Positions 1 through 8,675 of a stretch of 53,230 nucleotides of DNA are shown here, piece after piece. The DNA is from Streptomyces sp. CB01881 (GTDB lineage Bacteria; Actinomycetota; Actinomycetes; Streptomycetales; Streptomycetaceae), in NCBI RefSeq assembly GCF_002953255.1, contig NZ_CP026498.1:582984-636213 (forward strand). Direction: 5' to 3'. A program made the position numbers and the translations under genes. The notes under the pieces were generated by a model. That model ran no database searches, was not told the origin of the DNA, and saw only the letters and a program-made list of their open reading frames with translations. Position 1 is the stretch's first letter. Each line of letters starts with the position of its first letter.

Positions 1-98
1 CCCCCGGCGCCCCCGGCGCCCCCACCCCCGGTGCCACCACGACAACGCCGCTGCACCCCACCGACCCACCACGGGCCGGTCCGGTACAGCGGCGTCGT

Positions 99-164
99 GG
101 CATTTCCCGACCCGAAGAGGGACATTTCCCGGCCTGAAGAGGGGCATTCCCCGGTCCGAAGAGG
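99..164. repeat. Three tandem imperfect 22-bp repeats
   Basis: Three adjacent 22-bp copies at 99-120, 121-142 and 143-164 share the pattern G(G/A)CATTYCCCG(A/G)YCYGAAGAGG. They lie in non-coding DNA just downstream of the minus-strand secreted-protein gene and before its hairpin. I see no open frame that uses them. Bases 1-98 hold only low-complexity C-rich sequence. Confidence 0.75.
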
Positions 165-167
165 GGT

Positions 168-202
168 GGAGCGGGAAGTCGGACCCACCGACTTCCCGCT
201 CC
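168..202 (-). terminator. Hairpin downstream of the secreted-protein pseudogene
   Basis: Perfect 15-bp inverted repeat (168-182 with 188-202; arm core GAGCGGGAAGTCGG) around a 5-base loop, 24 bases past the stop codon of the minus-strand gene. No U-tract follows, which is usual for streptomycete terminators. Confidence 0.7.
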
Positions 203-225
203 GCCGCCGCCCCGGTCCGGACGGC

Positions 226-1098
226 TCAGTCCCTGCAGACCACCACCGCCCGCAGTTCCGGATGTCCGGCCGACTCGTTCACGGCGCTCGCCAGCCACCC
301 GTTGCCCCAGGGGCTGGACTGGTAGATCGACGTCCCGACCGCGAAGCCACCCCCACCGGTGACCGTGCCGGAAGGACAGGACTTCAGGCTGTCGGCCGTC
401 CCGTGGAAGAGCGGGAGCGACGACGGGGGGTTCGCGAAGTCGTGGTGGTGGGACGTCGGCGAGCAGACCACGAAGGCCTCCACGTCGTGGGGCATCCCGG
501 TCGGGTTGTTGATGTAGTAGGTCCAGCGGTCGTTCTGGGCGTTCCCGCCCGCGAAGGACTCCCAGACGCTGATGTCGCCGAGGTCGACGCGTCCGCCGCC
601 GCCGGTCGCGTACTGACCGGCCGGGCAGTACGCCGTCGCGCCGCCCTCGCCCCGCGCCGCAACCGGCTTCGCCTCGTGAACACCCGGGTGTGCGGCTCCG
701 TGGAGCAGATCGCCGTCGCCCAGAGGGTCCCGTCGTACGGGATTTCACCGACCGCGGTGACGATCCACGAGCTGCCGACGGCGTAGGAACCGATCATCGT
801 CAGCGGGTTGTAGCTACGGGGAGACCTTGGGCCCTCCCCCCGTCGGGGTCTGGCCGGGTGGGCAGGTCGCCCTCGCCTCGTAGAACTCGATGACGTTGCT
901 CGGGGGCACGGCCACCGGATCGCCGATGACCTGGGTCAGCACCTCCGCCGGGGCGGCGGCCGGGCCGGCCGCCGACGCGGCGTCGGGGTTCGCCGCGGGA
1001 GCGCCGCCTTCCCGGGCGACCGCCGGCGGCACGGTGAGGGAGAGGATCAGGGTGACCAGTACGACCAGGGCTCGCGTCCTTCTCAACGCTTCCTCCAC
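226..1098 (-). pseudogene. Secreted CPxG...TGGG repeat protein, broken by two frameshifts
   Basis: Reading minus from 1098 gives a signal peptide (hydrophobic run VVLVTLILSLTVPPAVA) and then a first CPPGQTPTGGG motif; the frame stops at 816-814. The next frame continues with sensible protein (SYNPLTMIGSYAVGSSWIV ... WATAICSTEPH) from about 815 to 680, after which the original frame resumes with a second CPAGQYATGGGG and a third CPSGTVTGGGG motif, ending in RAVVVCRD. Each motif opens a block of roughly 70-80 residues that closes on a cysteine, so the intact product was probably an exported protein with three disulfide-containing repeats. The two shifts (+1 near 816 in a GGGG tract, -1 near 680) compensate each other. 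GTG at 1098 lacks a good SD; TTG at 1086, 4 bases after GGAGGA, is a better start. Function not recognised. Confidence 0.7.
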
Positions 1099-1464
1099 GG
1101 GGACGGTGACGAGCAGGGATGCCTCCCGTACCCGCTCCGCTCGTGCCCCCAGTCGTCACACCCCGCGCACTCATTCCAACGAATCGAACAGATCGCTCCA
1201 CCGCCCTCCACGGCCTCCGCGTCCGTGCCGCCGGCGTCATCGCGCCAGCGCCGGAGGGAAGCCGCCGGGTGGGCCGACGGCCTGCTCCCCGGACGCCCCG
1301 GCGAGGACCGGTCCGCCCCACACCTGCGGGCCGTCCGCTCCCGTCGGGCGCCGCACGGAAAACCCGTCGCGGGCGCGTTCCACGGTGTGACACGGTGCGG
1401 GCGGGTGCCGGTTCCGCTGTTCCGGCGGCCCGAAGCCGATCAGTGTCTACCGTGGGAGCGCCCG
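1099..1464. other. Divergent intergenic region, no gene seen
   Basis: 366 bp between the divergent secreted-protein gene and the DinB-like gene. It must carry both promoters, but I see no convincing -10/-35 pair, hairpin or conserved small frame. Confidence 0.5.
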
Positions 1465-2100
1465 ATGACGATGCCACAGCGCATGGTCCCCCTGCTGGAG
1501 CAGTACGACTTCGCCCGCAAGCGGCTCGCCGACCGCCTGGCCGGCCCGGTCGTGAACAGCGGGAACGGCACGGACGTCCCGGTCGGCCCGATGACGGACG
1601 ACGAGTACCTGTGGGAGCCGGTCGCCGGGTGCTGGTCGGTCCGCCGCCACGCCGACGGACCCGGGTCCCGCGCGACCCTGCTCGTCGGCGCCGGCGACTG
1701 GGGCCGGGACACCGCCCCTGCGCCCCACCCGGTGCCCCCGCCGTTCACCACCCTCGCCTGGCGGCTCTGCCACCTCACCGAGATGCTCGCCCTCCGGGCC
1801 GACCACACCGGCGGCACCCGCTCGCTCACCCGGGACGACTTCGAAGTGGCCGGCGATGCGGCATCCGCGCTCGCGGCCTTCGAGGCGGCGGCCGACGCCT
1901 GGCGGAAGGTCCTGGTCGACACCGACGACGCGGCCCTCGACACCGTCGGCCACAGCGCCTACCCCTACGGCAGTGACCCGGAGAACCCGTTCATCGACAT
2001 CGTCTGGTGGGTCAATCAGGAACTGCTCCACCACGGCGCCGAGATCGCCCTCCTGCGCGACCTCCACCACTACCGCGCGGGGTGGTCCTCGACGCCCTGA
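1465..2100 (+). CDS. DinB superfamily protein
   Basis: 211-residue protein of the DinB/YfiT four-helix metalloenzyme superfamily. The N-terminal helix MVPLLEQYDFARKRLADRL, a WEPV...WSVR element, a central LCHLTEMLALRADH helix and a C-terminal LLHHGAEIALLRDLHHY helix place three histidines where the family binds a divalent metal. Members include thiol S-transferases such as bacillithiol or mycothiol transferases and many of unknown role; the substrate cannot be told from sequence. ATG at 1465 follows GGGAG by 6 bases, so the upstream in-frame extension is ignored. The gene is convergent with the PNPOx-like gene that ends 34 bases later. Confidence 0.85.
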   Translation: MTMPQRMVPLLEQYDFARKRLADRLAGPVVNSGNGTDVPVGPMTDDEYLWEPVAGCWSVRRHADGPGSRATLLVGAGDWGRDTAPAPHPVPPPFTTLAWRLCHLTEMLALRADHTGGTRSLTRDDFEVAGDAASALAAFEAAADAWRKVLVDTDDAALDTVGHSAYPYGSDPENPFIDIVWWVNQELLHHGAEIALLRDLHHYRAGWSSTP

Positions 2101-2134
2101 CGGCGCGGACCGCCCCGGCCCCCACCGGCAGGTT

Positions 2135-2719
2135 TCAGGCCGGGCGGGGCGGGAGCGGCAGCGGAAGGGCGGGCAGACCGTCGATGCTGGTCCCGATGTA
2201 CTGCTTGCCCTCGCAGTAGGTGTTGAACTCCTCGTCCGTCTTCCGGTCGAAGTACTGCTCGTGCAGGTCCCGGTCCGAGCGGTAGTCCATCAGCGGAACC
2301 GCGAACCCGCAGGAGTCGCTCACCCGCTCGGCCTTCACCAGGACGATCGCGCGCAGCGCCGATCCGTCCGCCTCCGCGTCGAAGTGACCCAGCAGGTCCC
2401 CGAACCGGGCGTCGTCCCGGAAGACGGGCTCGCCCTGTCCGTGCACCCGCACCACGGTCGGCGGTCCGTCGAAGGCGCACCACATCAGGGTGATCCGGCC
2501 GTTCTCCCGGAGGTGCGCGATGGTCTCGGCAGTCGATCCCCCGAAGTCCAGGTACGCGAGCGTGAGTTCGTCGATCACCGCGAGTGTGCCCGACCGCCCC
2601 TTGGGCGAGACGTTCACATGTCCGTCGGCGGCGAGCGGCGCGGTGGCGACGAAGTAGACGGGCTGGCGCTCGATGAACTCCCGCAGACGGCCGTCAATCT
2701 TTTCGTATGTCTTTCCCAT
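2135..2719 (-). CDS. Pyridoxamine 5'-phosphate oxidase-like flavin protein
   Basis: 194-residue protein with the split-barrel PNPOx-like fold: an early strand YFVATAPLAADGHVNVSPKG, the flavin-contacting LAYLDFGGSTAETIAHLRENGRITLM block and a central RVHGQGEPVFR strand. The VSPKG...T/S pattern matches the group usually annotated as pyridoxamine 5'-phosphate oxidase family, most of which are general FMN or F420 oxidoreductases rather than PLP-making enzymes; the C-terminal PNPOx dimer domain is absent. Start chosen at ATG 2719 (MGKTYEK) with GAGAG about 9 bases upstream; ATG 2737 is possible. An AT-rich patch (TATTCT-like) just upstream is a likely promoter. Confidence 0.85.
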   Translation of the reverse strand: MGKTYEKIDGRLREFIERQPVYFVATAPLAADGHVNVSPKGRSGTLAVIDELTLAYLDFGGSTAETIAHLRENGRITLMWCAFDGPPTVVRVHGQGEPVFRDDARFGDLLGHFDAEADGSALRAIVLVKAERVSDSCGFAVPLMDYRSDRDLHEQYFDRKTDEEFNTYCEGKQYIGTSIDGLPALPLPLPPRPA

Positions 2720-2922
2720 GGTGGGATTCTCTCGCATCCCGGATAGCAAGAATATTTCTCTCGGATGTTGGGACACTCCTCTCGCGCAATGGGACGTCTT
2801 CGTCGGGCCCCGGACGGCCGCACCGCACCCACACCGGAGGGGGCACGGGCGCGGGCACCGGAACAGGCACGGGCGCGGGCACCGGAGCGGGCGCGGGCAC
2901 CCGCACCGGCACGAGCCCCGGG
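2720..2922. repeat. GC-rich degenerate tandem repeats in intergenic DNA
   Basis: Around 2835-2915 the sequence is built from degenerate copies of GGGCGCGGGCACCGGA and related 6-mers. It separates the PNPOx-like promoter from the end of the response regulator gene. Open frames over it are low-complexity Arg/Pro/Ala strings and are not believed. Confidence 0.5.
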
Positions 2923-3597
2923 TCAGAGCAGCCCGCGGGTGTGGGCGTAGAGGGCCGCCTGAGTGCGGTCGCGGAGGTTGAGACGGGTGAGGATCCGCGA
3001 GATGTGGTTCTTGACGGTGCCTTCGCTGACGTGGAGGTGAGCGGCGATCTCCCGGTTGGTGGAGCCGACCGCGATCAGGCGCAGGACTTCGGTCTCCCGG
3101 TCGGTCAGCGGCAGCGCCGGCGCGACCGCCGGCCCCGGCACCGGATCCGGTGCCGCAGGGACCGGAGCGGGCAGCGTACCGGCGAGGCGGGCCATGACCG
3201 TCACGTCGAGTTGGGCGACCCCGGCGTGGACGAGGTGGACGGCGCGGGCGAGCTCGGCGGACGGCAGGTTCTTCAGCAGGTAGCCGACGGCACCGGCACG
3301 GAGGGCCTGGGCGACGTACGCCTGGTCGTCGAAGGTGGTCAGCATGACGACCCGGCAGGCCGGAACCTGCGCGGCGAGCGTCTCCGCGGTCTCGATGCCG
3401 TCCATGACCGGCATCCGAACGTCGACCAGTGCGACGTCCGGCCGGTGGGCGACGGCCACCTCGACCGCCTGCCGGCCGTCGGAGGCGGTGCCGACCACCT
3501 CGATCCCGGGCTGGATGCCGAGCAGCGACGCGATGCCCTCCCTGACGAGGTCCTGGTCGTCCACGACGAGGACGCGGACGGGCTCCGCCGCGCTCAC
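2923..3597 (-). CDS. NarL/FixJ-family response regulator
   Basis: 224 residues. An N-terminal receiver domain (VRVLVVDDQDLVREG at the start, phospho-acceptor Asp59 in VDVRMPVMDG, then the conserved Thr and Lys of the receiver) is joined by a Pro/Ala linker to a C-terminal LuxR-type helix-turn-helix (LTDRETEVLRLIAVGSTNRE, then the VSEGTVKNHISRIL recognition helix). It would bind DNA when phosphorylated by the kinase encoded immediately upstream. The start is GTG 3597, whose bases overlap the kinase stop (GTGA), so the pair is translationally coupled. Target genes cannot be deduced. Confidence 0.95.
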   Translation of the reverse strand: MSAAEPVRVLVVDDQDLVREGIASLLGIQPGIEVVGTASDGRQAVEVAVAHRPDVALVDVRMPVMDGIETAETLAAQVPACRVVMLTTFDDQAYVAQALRAGAVGYLLKNLPSAELARAVHLVHAGVAQLDVTVMARLAGTLPAPVPAAPDPVPGPAVAPALPLTDRETEVLRLIAVGSTNREIAAHLHVSEGTVKNHISRILTRLNLRDRTQAALYAHTRGLL

Positions 3598-4793
3598 AGC
3601 GCCGCCACCGTCTCGGCCGGCACTCCGCACGGGAGCGTCACGGTGACGGTGACCCCGCCCTCGCGGCCGCCGCGAACGTCGACCTCGCCGCCGAGGAGCG
3701 CCACCCGCTCACGCATGCCCCGGATGCCGTGCCCGGGTATCCAACCGCCGCCGAGGCCCCGGCCGTTGTCCGAGACGGTGAGCCGGGCCGACGGCCCGGC
3801 CAGCGCCACCACGACCTCCACCCGGGTGGCGTGCCCGTGCCGCCGGGCGTTGGTGAGCGCCTCCTGGGCGGCGCGGTAGAGGGTGGTGAGCGTGGCGGCG
3901 TCGTGGGCGGCCTCGTCGCCGGTGACCGAGAGCGCCACGGTGAGCCGGTCGTCCCCCAGGTGGCGGACGAGGTCGGCGAGCGAGCGGGCGAGCGAGAACG
4001 GGCGGGTGTCGCGGAGCGCGCTGACCGACTCGCGGACCTCGGCGAGGGCGCGGCCGGCCGACCAGCGGGCGTCGGCGAGCGCCTGCGCGGAGGACGCCGG
4101 ATCGAGGGTGCGGAAGGCCTCGGCCTTCTCCAACTGGACTCCGACGGCGGTGAGGTGGTGGCCGAGGCTGTCGTGGATCTCCCTGGCCACCCGGTTCCGC
4201 TCCTCGGCCGTGGACAGCTCCGCGACCCGGGCCGCGTAGTGGGCGAGCCGCTGGTGGGACTGCTCCAGCCGGGACCGCGCCTCCTGCTCGCCGACCGCGA
4301 CGGCGGCCATGGAGAGGGCCAGTGCCAGCGCGAGGCCGAACATCAGCAGGTCGGAGACGTACGCCGGGTCGACCCACCAGTGCGGCACCCGGAGCGTGTA
4401 CGCGGTGAGCAGCAGCCCGACGCAGCCGGCGGCGCAGCCGAGCGCGGCCCGCCGGCCGAAGGCGAAGAAGGCGGTGAACGGCACCAGGACGAACAGCGCC
4501 CGCGACACCCCCGACCCGTCCGCCGCGGCGACCAGCGTGAACAGCACCGCCCGCAGCGCGAGGAGGACGGCGGCGGAGGGCGGCCGCAGGCCGAGCCGCT
4601 CCGGGGCTTCGAGGGCGAGCAGCAGTGCGAGGCCCGCGACGAAGGCCGCCGTTCGGACGGGGTGGAACACCCCGGGCGCGACGGCGGAGTGGTAGATCCC
4701 GCCGGCCGCGACCACCGTGTACAGCACGGGCGGGATCCACGGCACCGGGCGGGCCGCCCGGCCCGCAACGACCACGGCGGATGGCACGGTCAT
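3594..4793 (-). CDS. Two-component sensor histidine kinase, HisKA_3 type
   Basis: 399 residues: about four to five membrane helices in residues 20-170 with little extracellular sequence, a HisKA_3 dimerisation helix with phospho-acceptor His207 (REIHDSLGHHL), and a HATPase_c domain (N box ALTNARRHG, G1 box VSDNGRGLGG, G2 box GHGIRGMRERVALLGG). It phosphorylates the adjacent NarL-type regulator. ATG at 4793 follows AGGAGG by 8 bases. The sensor part resembles the streptomycete multi-TM intramembrane-sensing kinases, whose signals are usually cell-envelope stress or lipid-targeting compounds, but nothing here identifies the ligand. The kinase is divergent from the secreted hydrolase gene at 5031. 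Confidence 0.93.
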   Translation of the reverse strand: MTVPSAVVVAGRAARPVPWIPPVLYTVVAAGGIYHSAVAPGVFHPVRTAAFVAGLALLLALEAPERLGLRPPSAAVLLALRAVLFTLVAAADGSGVSRALFVLVPFTAFFAFGRRAALGCAAGCVGLLLTAYTLRVPHWWVDPAYVSDLLMFGLALALALSMAAVAVGEQEARSRLEQSHQRLAHYAARVAELSTAEERNRVAREIHDSLGHHLTAVGVQLEKAEAFRTLDPASSAQALADARWSAGRALAEVRESVSALRDTRPFSLARSLADLVRHLGDDRLTVALSVTGDEAAHDAATLTTLYRAAQEALTNARRHGHATRVEVVVALAGPSARLTVSDNGRGLGGGWIPGHGIRGMRERVALLGGEVDVRGGREGGVTVTVTLPCGVPAETVAAL

Positions 4794-5030
4794 CACTTCG
4801 GTCCTCCTTCCGACTCGCACGCTGCCAGGAACCATACGCCGTCCCACCGACAACTCCGCCACCTGGAAGAAAGGCAGGCCAAACGGCATAGGCCGGTCCT
4901 CCGGAAGACTGGCCGTTCGGCACTCCCGGAGGGCACCGGCCGCCGTCTAGCGTCGTCGACGTCCGCTCCGGGAACCCCACGGAGCTCACAAGAACCATGC
5001 CATGCATGGAACCTGAAGGAGCGTTTGCCC

Positions 5031-6407
5031 ATGATCCGACGACGTTGGCACGCCAGGGCCCTCGCCGCTCTCGCGCCGGTCCTGGTCACCGCGGCCCTCG
5101 TGCCCGCCGCGGACACCGCGGCGGCCGCCGGCACGTCCTGCATGGCCCAGAAGCTGCGGGTGCCGGGTGCGGAGCGCCTGGTCTCCACCTGCCTCGACGA
5201 CCTCACCACCAAGGGCCTGCCCGTCGGCCGGACCAGCCCGGCCGACTGGGCCGGGCTCCAGGCCTCCACCGCAACCGCTCCCCCCGCCGTGCCGGGCATC
5301 CAGCTCGACGGCTACTTCCCCGACACCTCCACCACCAACAGCAACAACGGGTGGAACCACGACAGCCAGTTCGTGATCCGGCTGCCCCGGAACTGGAACG
5401 GCGGACTGGTCGTCGCCGGGCCGCCCGGCATCCGCCGCCAGTACGCCAACGACCAGATCATCAGCGACCAGGTCCTCGCGAAGGGCTTCGCGTACGCCGC
5501 CACCGACAAGGGGAACACCGGCCCGCAGCTCTACCGGGACGGCACCGAGCCGGGCGACGCGATCCTGGAGTGGCACCAGCGGGTGGCCCAACTGACCGTC
5601 GCCGCCAAGGCCGTGGTCGCCCGGCAGTACGGGCGGGCGCCGTCGTCCACGTACGCCGCGGGGCTGTCGGCCGCCGGGTACCTGGTGCGGTGGCAGCTGG
5701 AGCACTACCCGCAGCTGTACACGGGCGGGATCGACTGGAACGGGCTGCTGCTCACGAAGGACGACCCCAACCTGCTGACCAACCTGCCGCCCGCGCTTCG
5801 CGCCTACCCCCGCGTCCGGGACGGGAAGCCCGGCGCCCTGGAGGAGATGTACGCGGCCGGCTACCCGGCGGGCTCCGAGAAGCTCTGGCCCGTCCACTAC
5901 CAGACGCAGTGGGACTCCCTGCAGCGCGTCATCCGGGAGGAGTTGGATCCGGAGTACGACGGTGCCACGGAAGCCGGCACGCCCTTCTGCCCCGAGGGGA
6001 CGGGCGCCGGCTGTGACACTGACTACGACTACGCGGCCCGGCCGTCCGCCGTCCACGAAGCGGTCGGGCGCGTCTCGCTCACCGGCCAGATCCGCCGGCC
6101 ACTGATCACCGTCCAGGGCACGTTGGACGTGCTGCTGCCCATCAGCCGCAGCGGGGACGTCTACGACCGGATGATCGCGGACGCCGGCCGTGGCGGGATG
6201 CACCGCTACTACCGCATACCCGACGGCACCCACACCGACGGCCTCTACGACGCCGTGAAGGACGACACCGGGAAGCCCGTGGTCCGCCCGATGCACCCCT
6301 GCTTCATGTCGGCCTTCGACGCCCTGGTGGCCTGGACCCAGCACGGCACCGAACCGCCCGCGAGCGGCACCCCGGCCCAGACGAGCCCGACCGGCTGCAC
6401 GATCTGA
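5031..6407 (+). CDS. Secreted tannase/feruloyl-esterase-like alpha/beta hydrolase
   Basis: 458 residues with a Sec signal peptide (HARALAALAPVLVTAALVPAADTAAAA). A nucleophile elbow GLSAAG places Ser213, with Asp366 (GTLDVLLP) and His401 (DGTHTDG) as the likely triad partners. Six cysteines, several late in the chain, fit an exported disulfide-bonded enzyme. The overall arrangement resembles the tannase/feruloyl esterase group and the related 3-hydroxybutyrate-oligomer hydrolases; the substrate is an inference. ATG 5031 is preceded by AAGGAG. It is divergent from the sensor kinase and ends at a convergent terminator shared with the CBS gene. Confidence 0.8.
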   Translation: MIRRRWHARALAALAPVLVTAALVPAADTAAAAGTSCMAQKLRVPGAERLVSTCLDDLTTKGLPVGRTSPADWAGLQASTATAPPAVPGIQLDGYFPDTSTTNSNNGWNHDSQFVIRLPRNWNGGLVVAGPPGIRRQYANDQIISDQVLAKGFAYAATDKGNTGPQLYRDGTEPGDAILEWHQRVAQLTVAAKAVVARQYGRAPSSTYAAGLSAAGYLVRWQLEHYPQLYTGGIDWNGLLLTKDDPNLLTNLPPALRAYPRVRDGKPGALEEMYAAGYPAGSEKLWPVHYQTQWDSLQRVIREELDPEYDGATEAGTPFCPEGTGAGCDTDYDYAARPSAVHEAVGRVSLTGQIRRPLITVQGTLDVLLPISRSGDVYDRMIADAGRGGMHRYYRIPDGTHTDGLYDAVKDDTGKPVVRPMHPCFMSAFDALVAWTQHGTEPPASGTPAQTSPTGCTI

Positions 6408-6432
6408 GGACGCGCGAGCCGGTCCGGCAACG

Positions 6433-6469
6433 GCGAGTGCCCTCGCGCCGTACGCGCGAGGGCACTCGC
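6433..6469. terminator. Bidirectional hairpin terminator
   Basis: A 16-bp perfect inverted repeat (6433-6448 with 6454-6469, arm core GAGTGCCCTCGCGC) around a 5-base loop. It lies between the convergent hydrolase (ends 6407) and CBS-domain gene (ends 6484), and can serve both strands. Confidence 0.9.
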
Positions 6470-6483
6470 TGGCAGCCCGTGGA

Positions 6484-6918
6484 TCACCGCATCATGTACA
6501 CGCTGTCCATGAACTCGATGATCTGCTGGTCCGTCAGGCGCTGGCCGTTGCGGTGGCCCATGGCCAGGTCGGCCTCGCTGATCATGCCGACCAGCCGGTC
6601 GCCGTCGATGACCGGGATGCGGCGGATCTGGTGCTGCTCCATCTTCTTCAGCACCGTGTCCATGTTGTCCTCCGCACGGACGCAGTGCAGGTGGCCGGCC
6701 ATTTCCATGGCCGTCATGTTCGCCGGGTCCCTGCCCTCGGCAAGACATCGGACGACGATGTCGCGGTCGGTGATGATGCCCTTCAGCTTCTGGTCGTCGC
6801 CACAGATCGGCAGAGCACCGACGTTCATGTCGCGCATCATCATGGCGGCTTCGGCGAGCGTCTGGTCGGCGCGGATGCACTGGGCGCCGGTGTGCATGAT
6901 GTCTCGGGCAGTGGTCAC
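6484..6918 (-). CDS. CBS-domain-pair protein
   Basis: 144 residues consisting of two tandem CBS motifs and nothing else: ARDIMHTGAQCI ... NVGALPICGDDQKLKGIITD, then NMTAMEMAGHLHCV ... QIRRIPVIDGDRLVGMISEA. Stand-alone CBS pairs bind adenine nucleotides and act as energy sensors; in actinomycetes many belong to hypoxia or dormancy regulons. No partner gene is adjacent. GTG start at 6918 follows AAGGAG by 5 bases. Confidence 0.93.
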   Translation of the reverse strand: MTTARDIMHTGAQCIRADQTLAEAAMMMRDMNVGALPICGDDQKLKGIITDRDIVVRCLAEGRDPANMTAMEMAGHLHCVRAEDNMDTVLKKMEQHQIRRIPVIDGDRLVGMISEADLAMGHRNGQRLTDQQIIEFMDSVYMMR

Positions 6919-7058
6919 TGGGACTCCTTGTCAGTTCTGCCCCCGAGTACCGGGTGTTCCGGTGCGATCACCATAAGCAACACTCCCGCCGACCGCGAGC
7001 CCACGCGAAGGCGGGGGCGCCGGGCCGCAGCCGCTCCCGGCGGCGGGATACTGGGGAG

Positions 7059-7922
7059 GTGACGCAGGAACTCGCCGACACGGTCGACGAAGCCGTCCGG
7101 AGCCGGCCCGCCACGGCCCTCCGGCCGTACGTCGCCTGGTACTCCGGCTACCGCCGGCGCGGCATCGCGCCCGCCGTGCACCGGGGGCTGCCCTCGCCGT
7201 ACCTGACCTTCATCCTCACCCTGGACGAGCCGCTCACCGTCGCCGGGCACCCGGACCCGGACCAGCCGGCCGACAGCTACGCGACGCTGCTGGGCGGCCT
7301 GCACACCTCCCCCGCGCTGATCACCCACGACGGACGGCAGTCCGGCGTCCAGATCGCCGTGCACCCGCTGGCCGCCCGGGCCCTCTTCGGCCTGCCGGCC
7401 GGGGAGCTGGCCGGGGTGGACCTCCCGGCCGAGGCCGTCCTCGGACGGGCGAGCGCGCGGCTCCAGGAGGCGCTCCAGCTGGCCCGCGACTGGCCGGAAC
7501 GGTTCGCCGCCCTCGACGGTGTGCTGCTGCGGGCCGCACGCCCCTCCGGGCGGGTGCCACCCGAGGTCGTCCGGGCCTGGCAGGCGCTGCCGGTGTCGGC
7601 GCTGGCCGCGGACACCGGGTGGAGCAGCCGGCACCTCCAGGACCGGTTCCGCCACGAGACCGGGCTGACCCCGAAGGCCGCCGCCCGGGTGATCCGGTTC
7701 GACCGGGCCCGGCGGCTGCTCTGCGCGCCCGGGCCGCCGCCCCGGCTGGCGGAGCTGGCCACACGCTGCGGCTACTTCGACCAGGCCCATCTGGCCCGGG
7801 AGTTCCGCACGCTGGCCGGCTGCCCACCGAGTGTGTGGCTGGCGGAGGAGGGGCCCGACGCGGCGAAGTTCCGAAACGTCCAAGGCGGGGCCGGGGCGGC
7901 GGCGCCAGAGTGGGAGCCGTGA
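7059..7922 (+). CDS. AraC-family transcriptional regulator
   Basis: 287 residues with a C-terminal AraC/XylS DNA-binding domain: first HTH ALAADTGWSSRHLQDRFRHE, second HTH LAELATRCGYFDQAHLAREF followed by the typical AGCPPSVWL tail. The N-terminal half (RPYVAWYSGYRRRG..., a small beta domain) is of the DUF6597-type sensory kind found in streptomycete AraC proteins. It sits 42 bases before a VOC-fold gene that it probably controls. The start is uncertain: GTG 7059 directly abuts GGGGAG, too close for an SD, while GATACT 7 bases upstream looks like a -10, so a leaderless message is possible. Confidence 0.88.
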   Translation: MTQELADTVDEAVRSRPATALRPYVAWYSGYRRRGIAPAVHRGLPSPYLTFILTLDEPLTVAGHPDPDQPADSYATLLGGLHTSPALITHDGRQSGVQIAVHPLAARALFGLPAGELAGVDLPAEAVLGRASARLQEALQLARDWPERFAALDGVLLRAARPSGRVPPEVVRAWQALPVSALAADTGWSSRHLQDRFRHETGLTPKAAARVIRFDRARRLLCAPGPPPRLAELATRCGYFDQAHLAREFRTLAGCPPSVWLAEEGPDAAKFRNVQGGAGAAAPEWEP

Positions 7923-7964
7923 CAGCCCCCCGGTTGCCACTGTCCTTCCGAGGAGGAACACGCC

Positions 7965-8387
7965 ATGGACACCCAGACTCCCGTCCCGCAGGTCTGGCCC
8001 AGCCTGCGCGCCCGTGACGCCCGGGCACTGATCCGGTTCCTGGTGGACGCCTTCGGCTTCCAGGAGGTGGTGGTGTACGGCGAGGGCGACCTCGTCGCGC
8101 ACGCCGAACTGGCCTGGCCGGAGGGCGGGGGTGTGATGCTGGGCTCGGACCGGCCCGACCCCGAGGGCGCCGAGCCCTGGCCCGGCCGCCCGGGCGGCTT
8201 CACCGCGTACGTCGTCACGGCGGACCCGGATGCGGTCCACGCACGCGCCGTCGCCGCCGGGGCCCGGATCACCACGGAGCCGTTCGAGACCGACTACGGC
8301 TCCCGGGACTTCTCGGCCGCCGACCCGGAGGGCAACCGCTGGTACTTCGGCACCTACCCGGGCGCGCCCCGCCCTTCGGCCGGCTGA
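7965..8387 (+). CDS. VOC-family (glyoxalase/bleomycin-resistance fold) protein
   Basis: 140 residues with two beta-alpha-beta-beta-beta modules: SLRARDARALIRFLVDAFGF at the N-terminus and a C-terminal YGSRDFSAADPEGNRWYFGTY ending typical of the family. The metal-site residues are only partly conserved, so it may be a binding or resistance protein, or a small dioxygenase or isomerase. AGGAGG stands 7 bases before ATG 7965. It follows the AraC regulator closely on the same strand and is likely its target. Confidence 0.88.
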   Translation: MDTQTPVPQVWPSLRARDARALIRFLVDAFGFQEVVVYGEGDLVAHAELAWPEGGGVMLGSDRPDPEGAEPWPGRPGGFTAYVVTADPDAVHARAVAAGARITTEPFETDYGSRDFSAADPEGNRWYFGTYPGAPRPSAG

Positions 8388-8540
8388 GTCCCGATGCCCC
8401 AGCACCCCCGCACCGCTCCGTCCACCACCGCAGGGCACCCGGCCGGAGGACCGTCGGCCTCGCCCCCACCCGTCCAGCCCTCACCTCGTAGGGCCCACGC
8501 GGCCCACGCGGCCCCCGGGACCGCCAACGCCCCCGGGGCC

Positions 8541-8675
8541 TCCGAGGCCGCCGTCGAGCGGCTTCGGGTGCTGCCTGGCGCTGCCGGAGGTCTCGGAGCG
8601 GGTCAGTCACGGGGAGCCGACCTGGTTCGCCGGGGCGGGGCACGCCCAGGTGTTCGTGATGCCGGTCGATGGGCC
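8541..8675 (+). pseudogene. Remnant of an MmcQ/YjbR-family gene
   Basis: One frame gives EAAVERLR at 8548-8571; after a one-base shift the text continues CLALPEVSERVSHGEPTWF and AGAGHAQVFVMPVDGP, the typical N-terminal half of MmcQ/YjbR (CyaY-like) proteins. The sequence then runs directly into a long inverted repeat and the C-terminal half of the family is missing. No believable start or stop remains, so this is a dead, truncated gene. Confidence 0.65.

Noticed and set aside
2109..2149. Terminator between the DinB-like and PNPOx-like genes
   Set aside because: CCGCCCCGGCC and GGCCGGGCGGGGCGG pair only with bulges; not convincing as a defined hairpin.
3729..6407. Very long open frames antisense to, or fused in front of, known genes
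   Set aside because: High GC leaves stops rare in every frame. These translations are Arg/Pro/Gly/Ala strings without family motifs and lie opposite well-supported genes.
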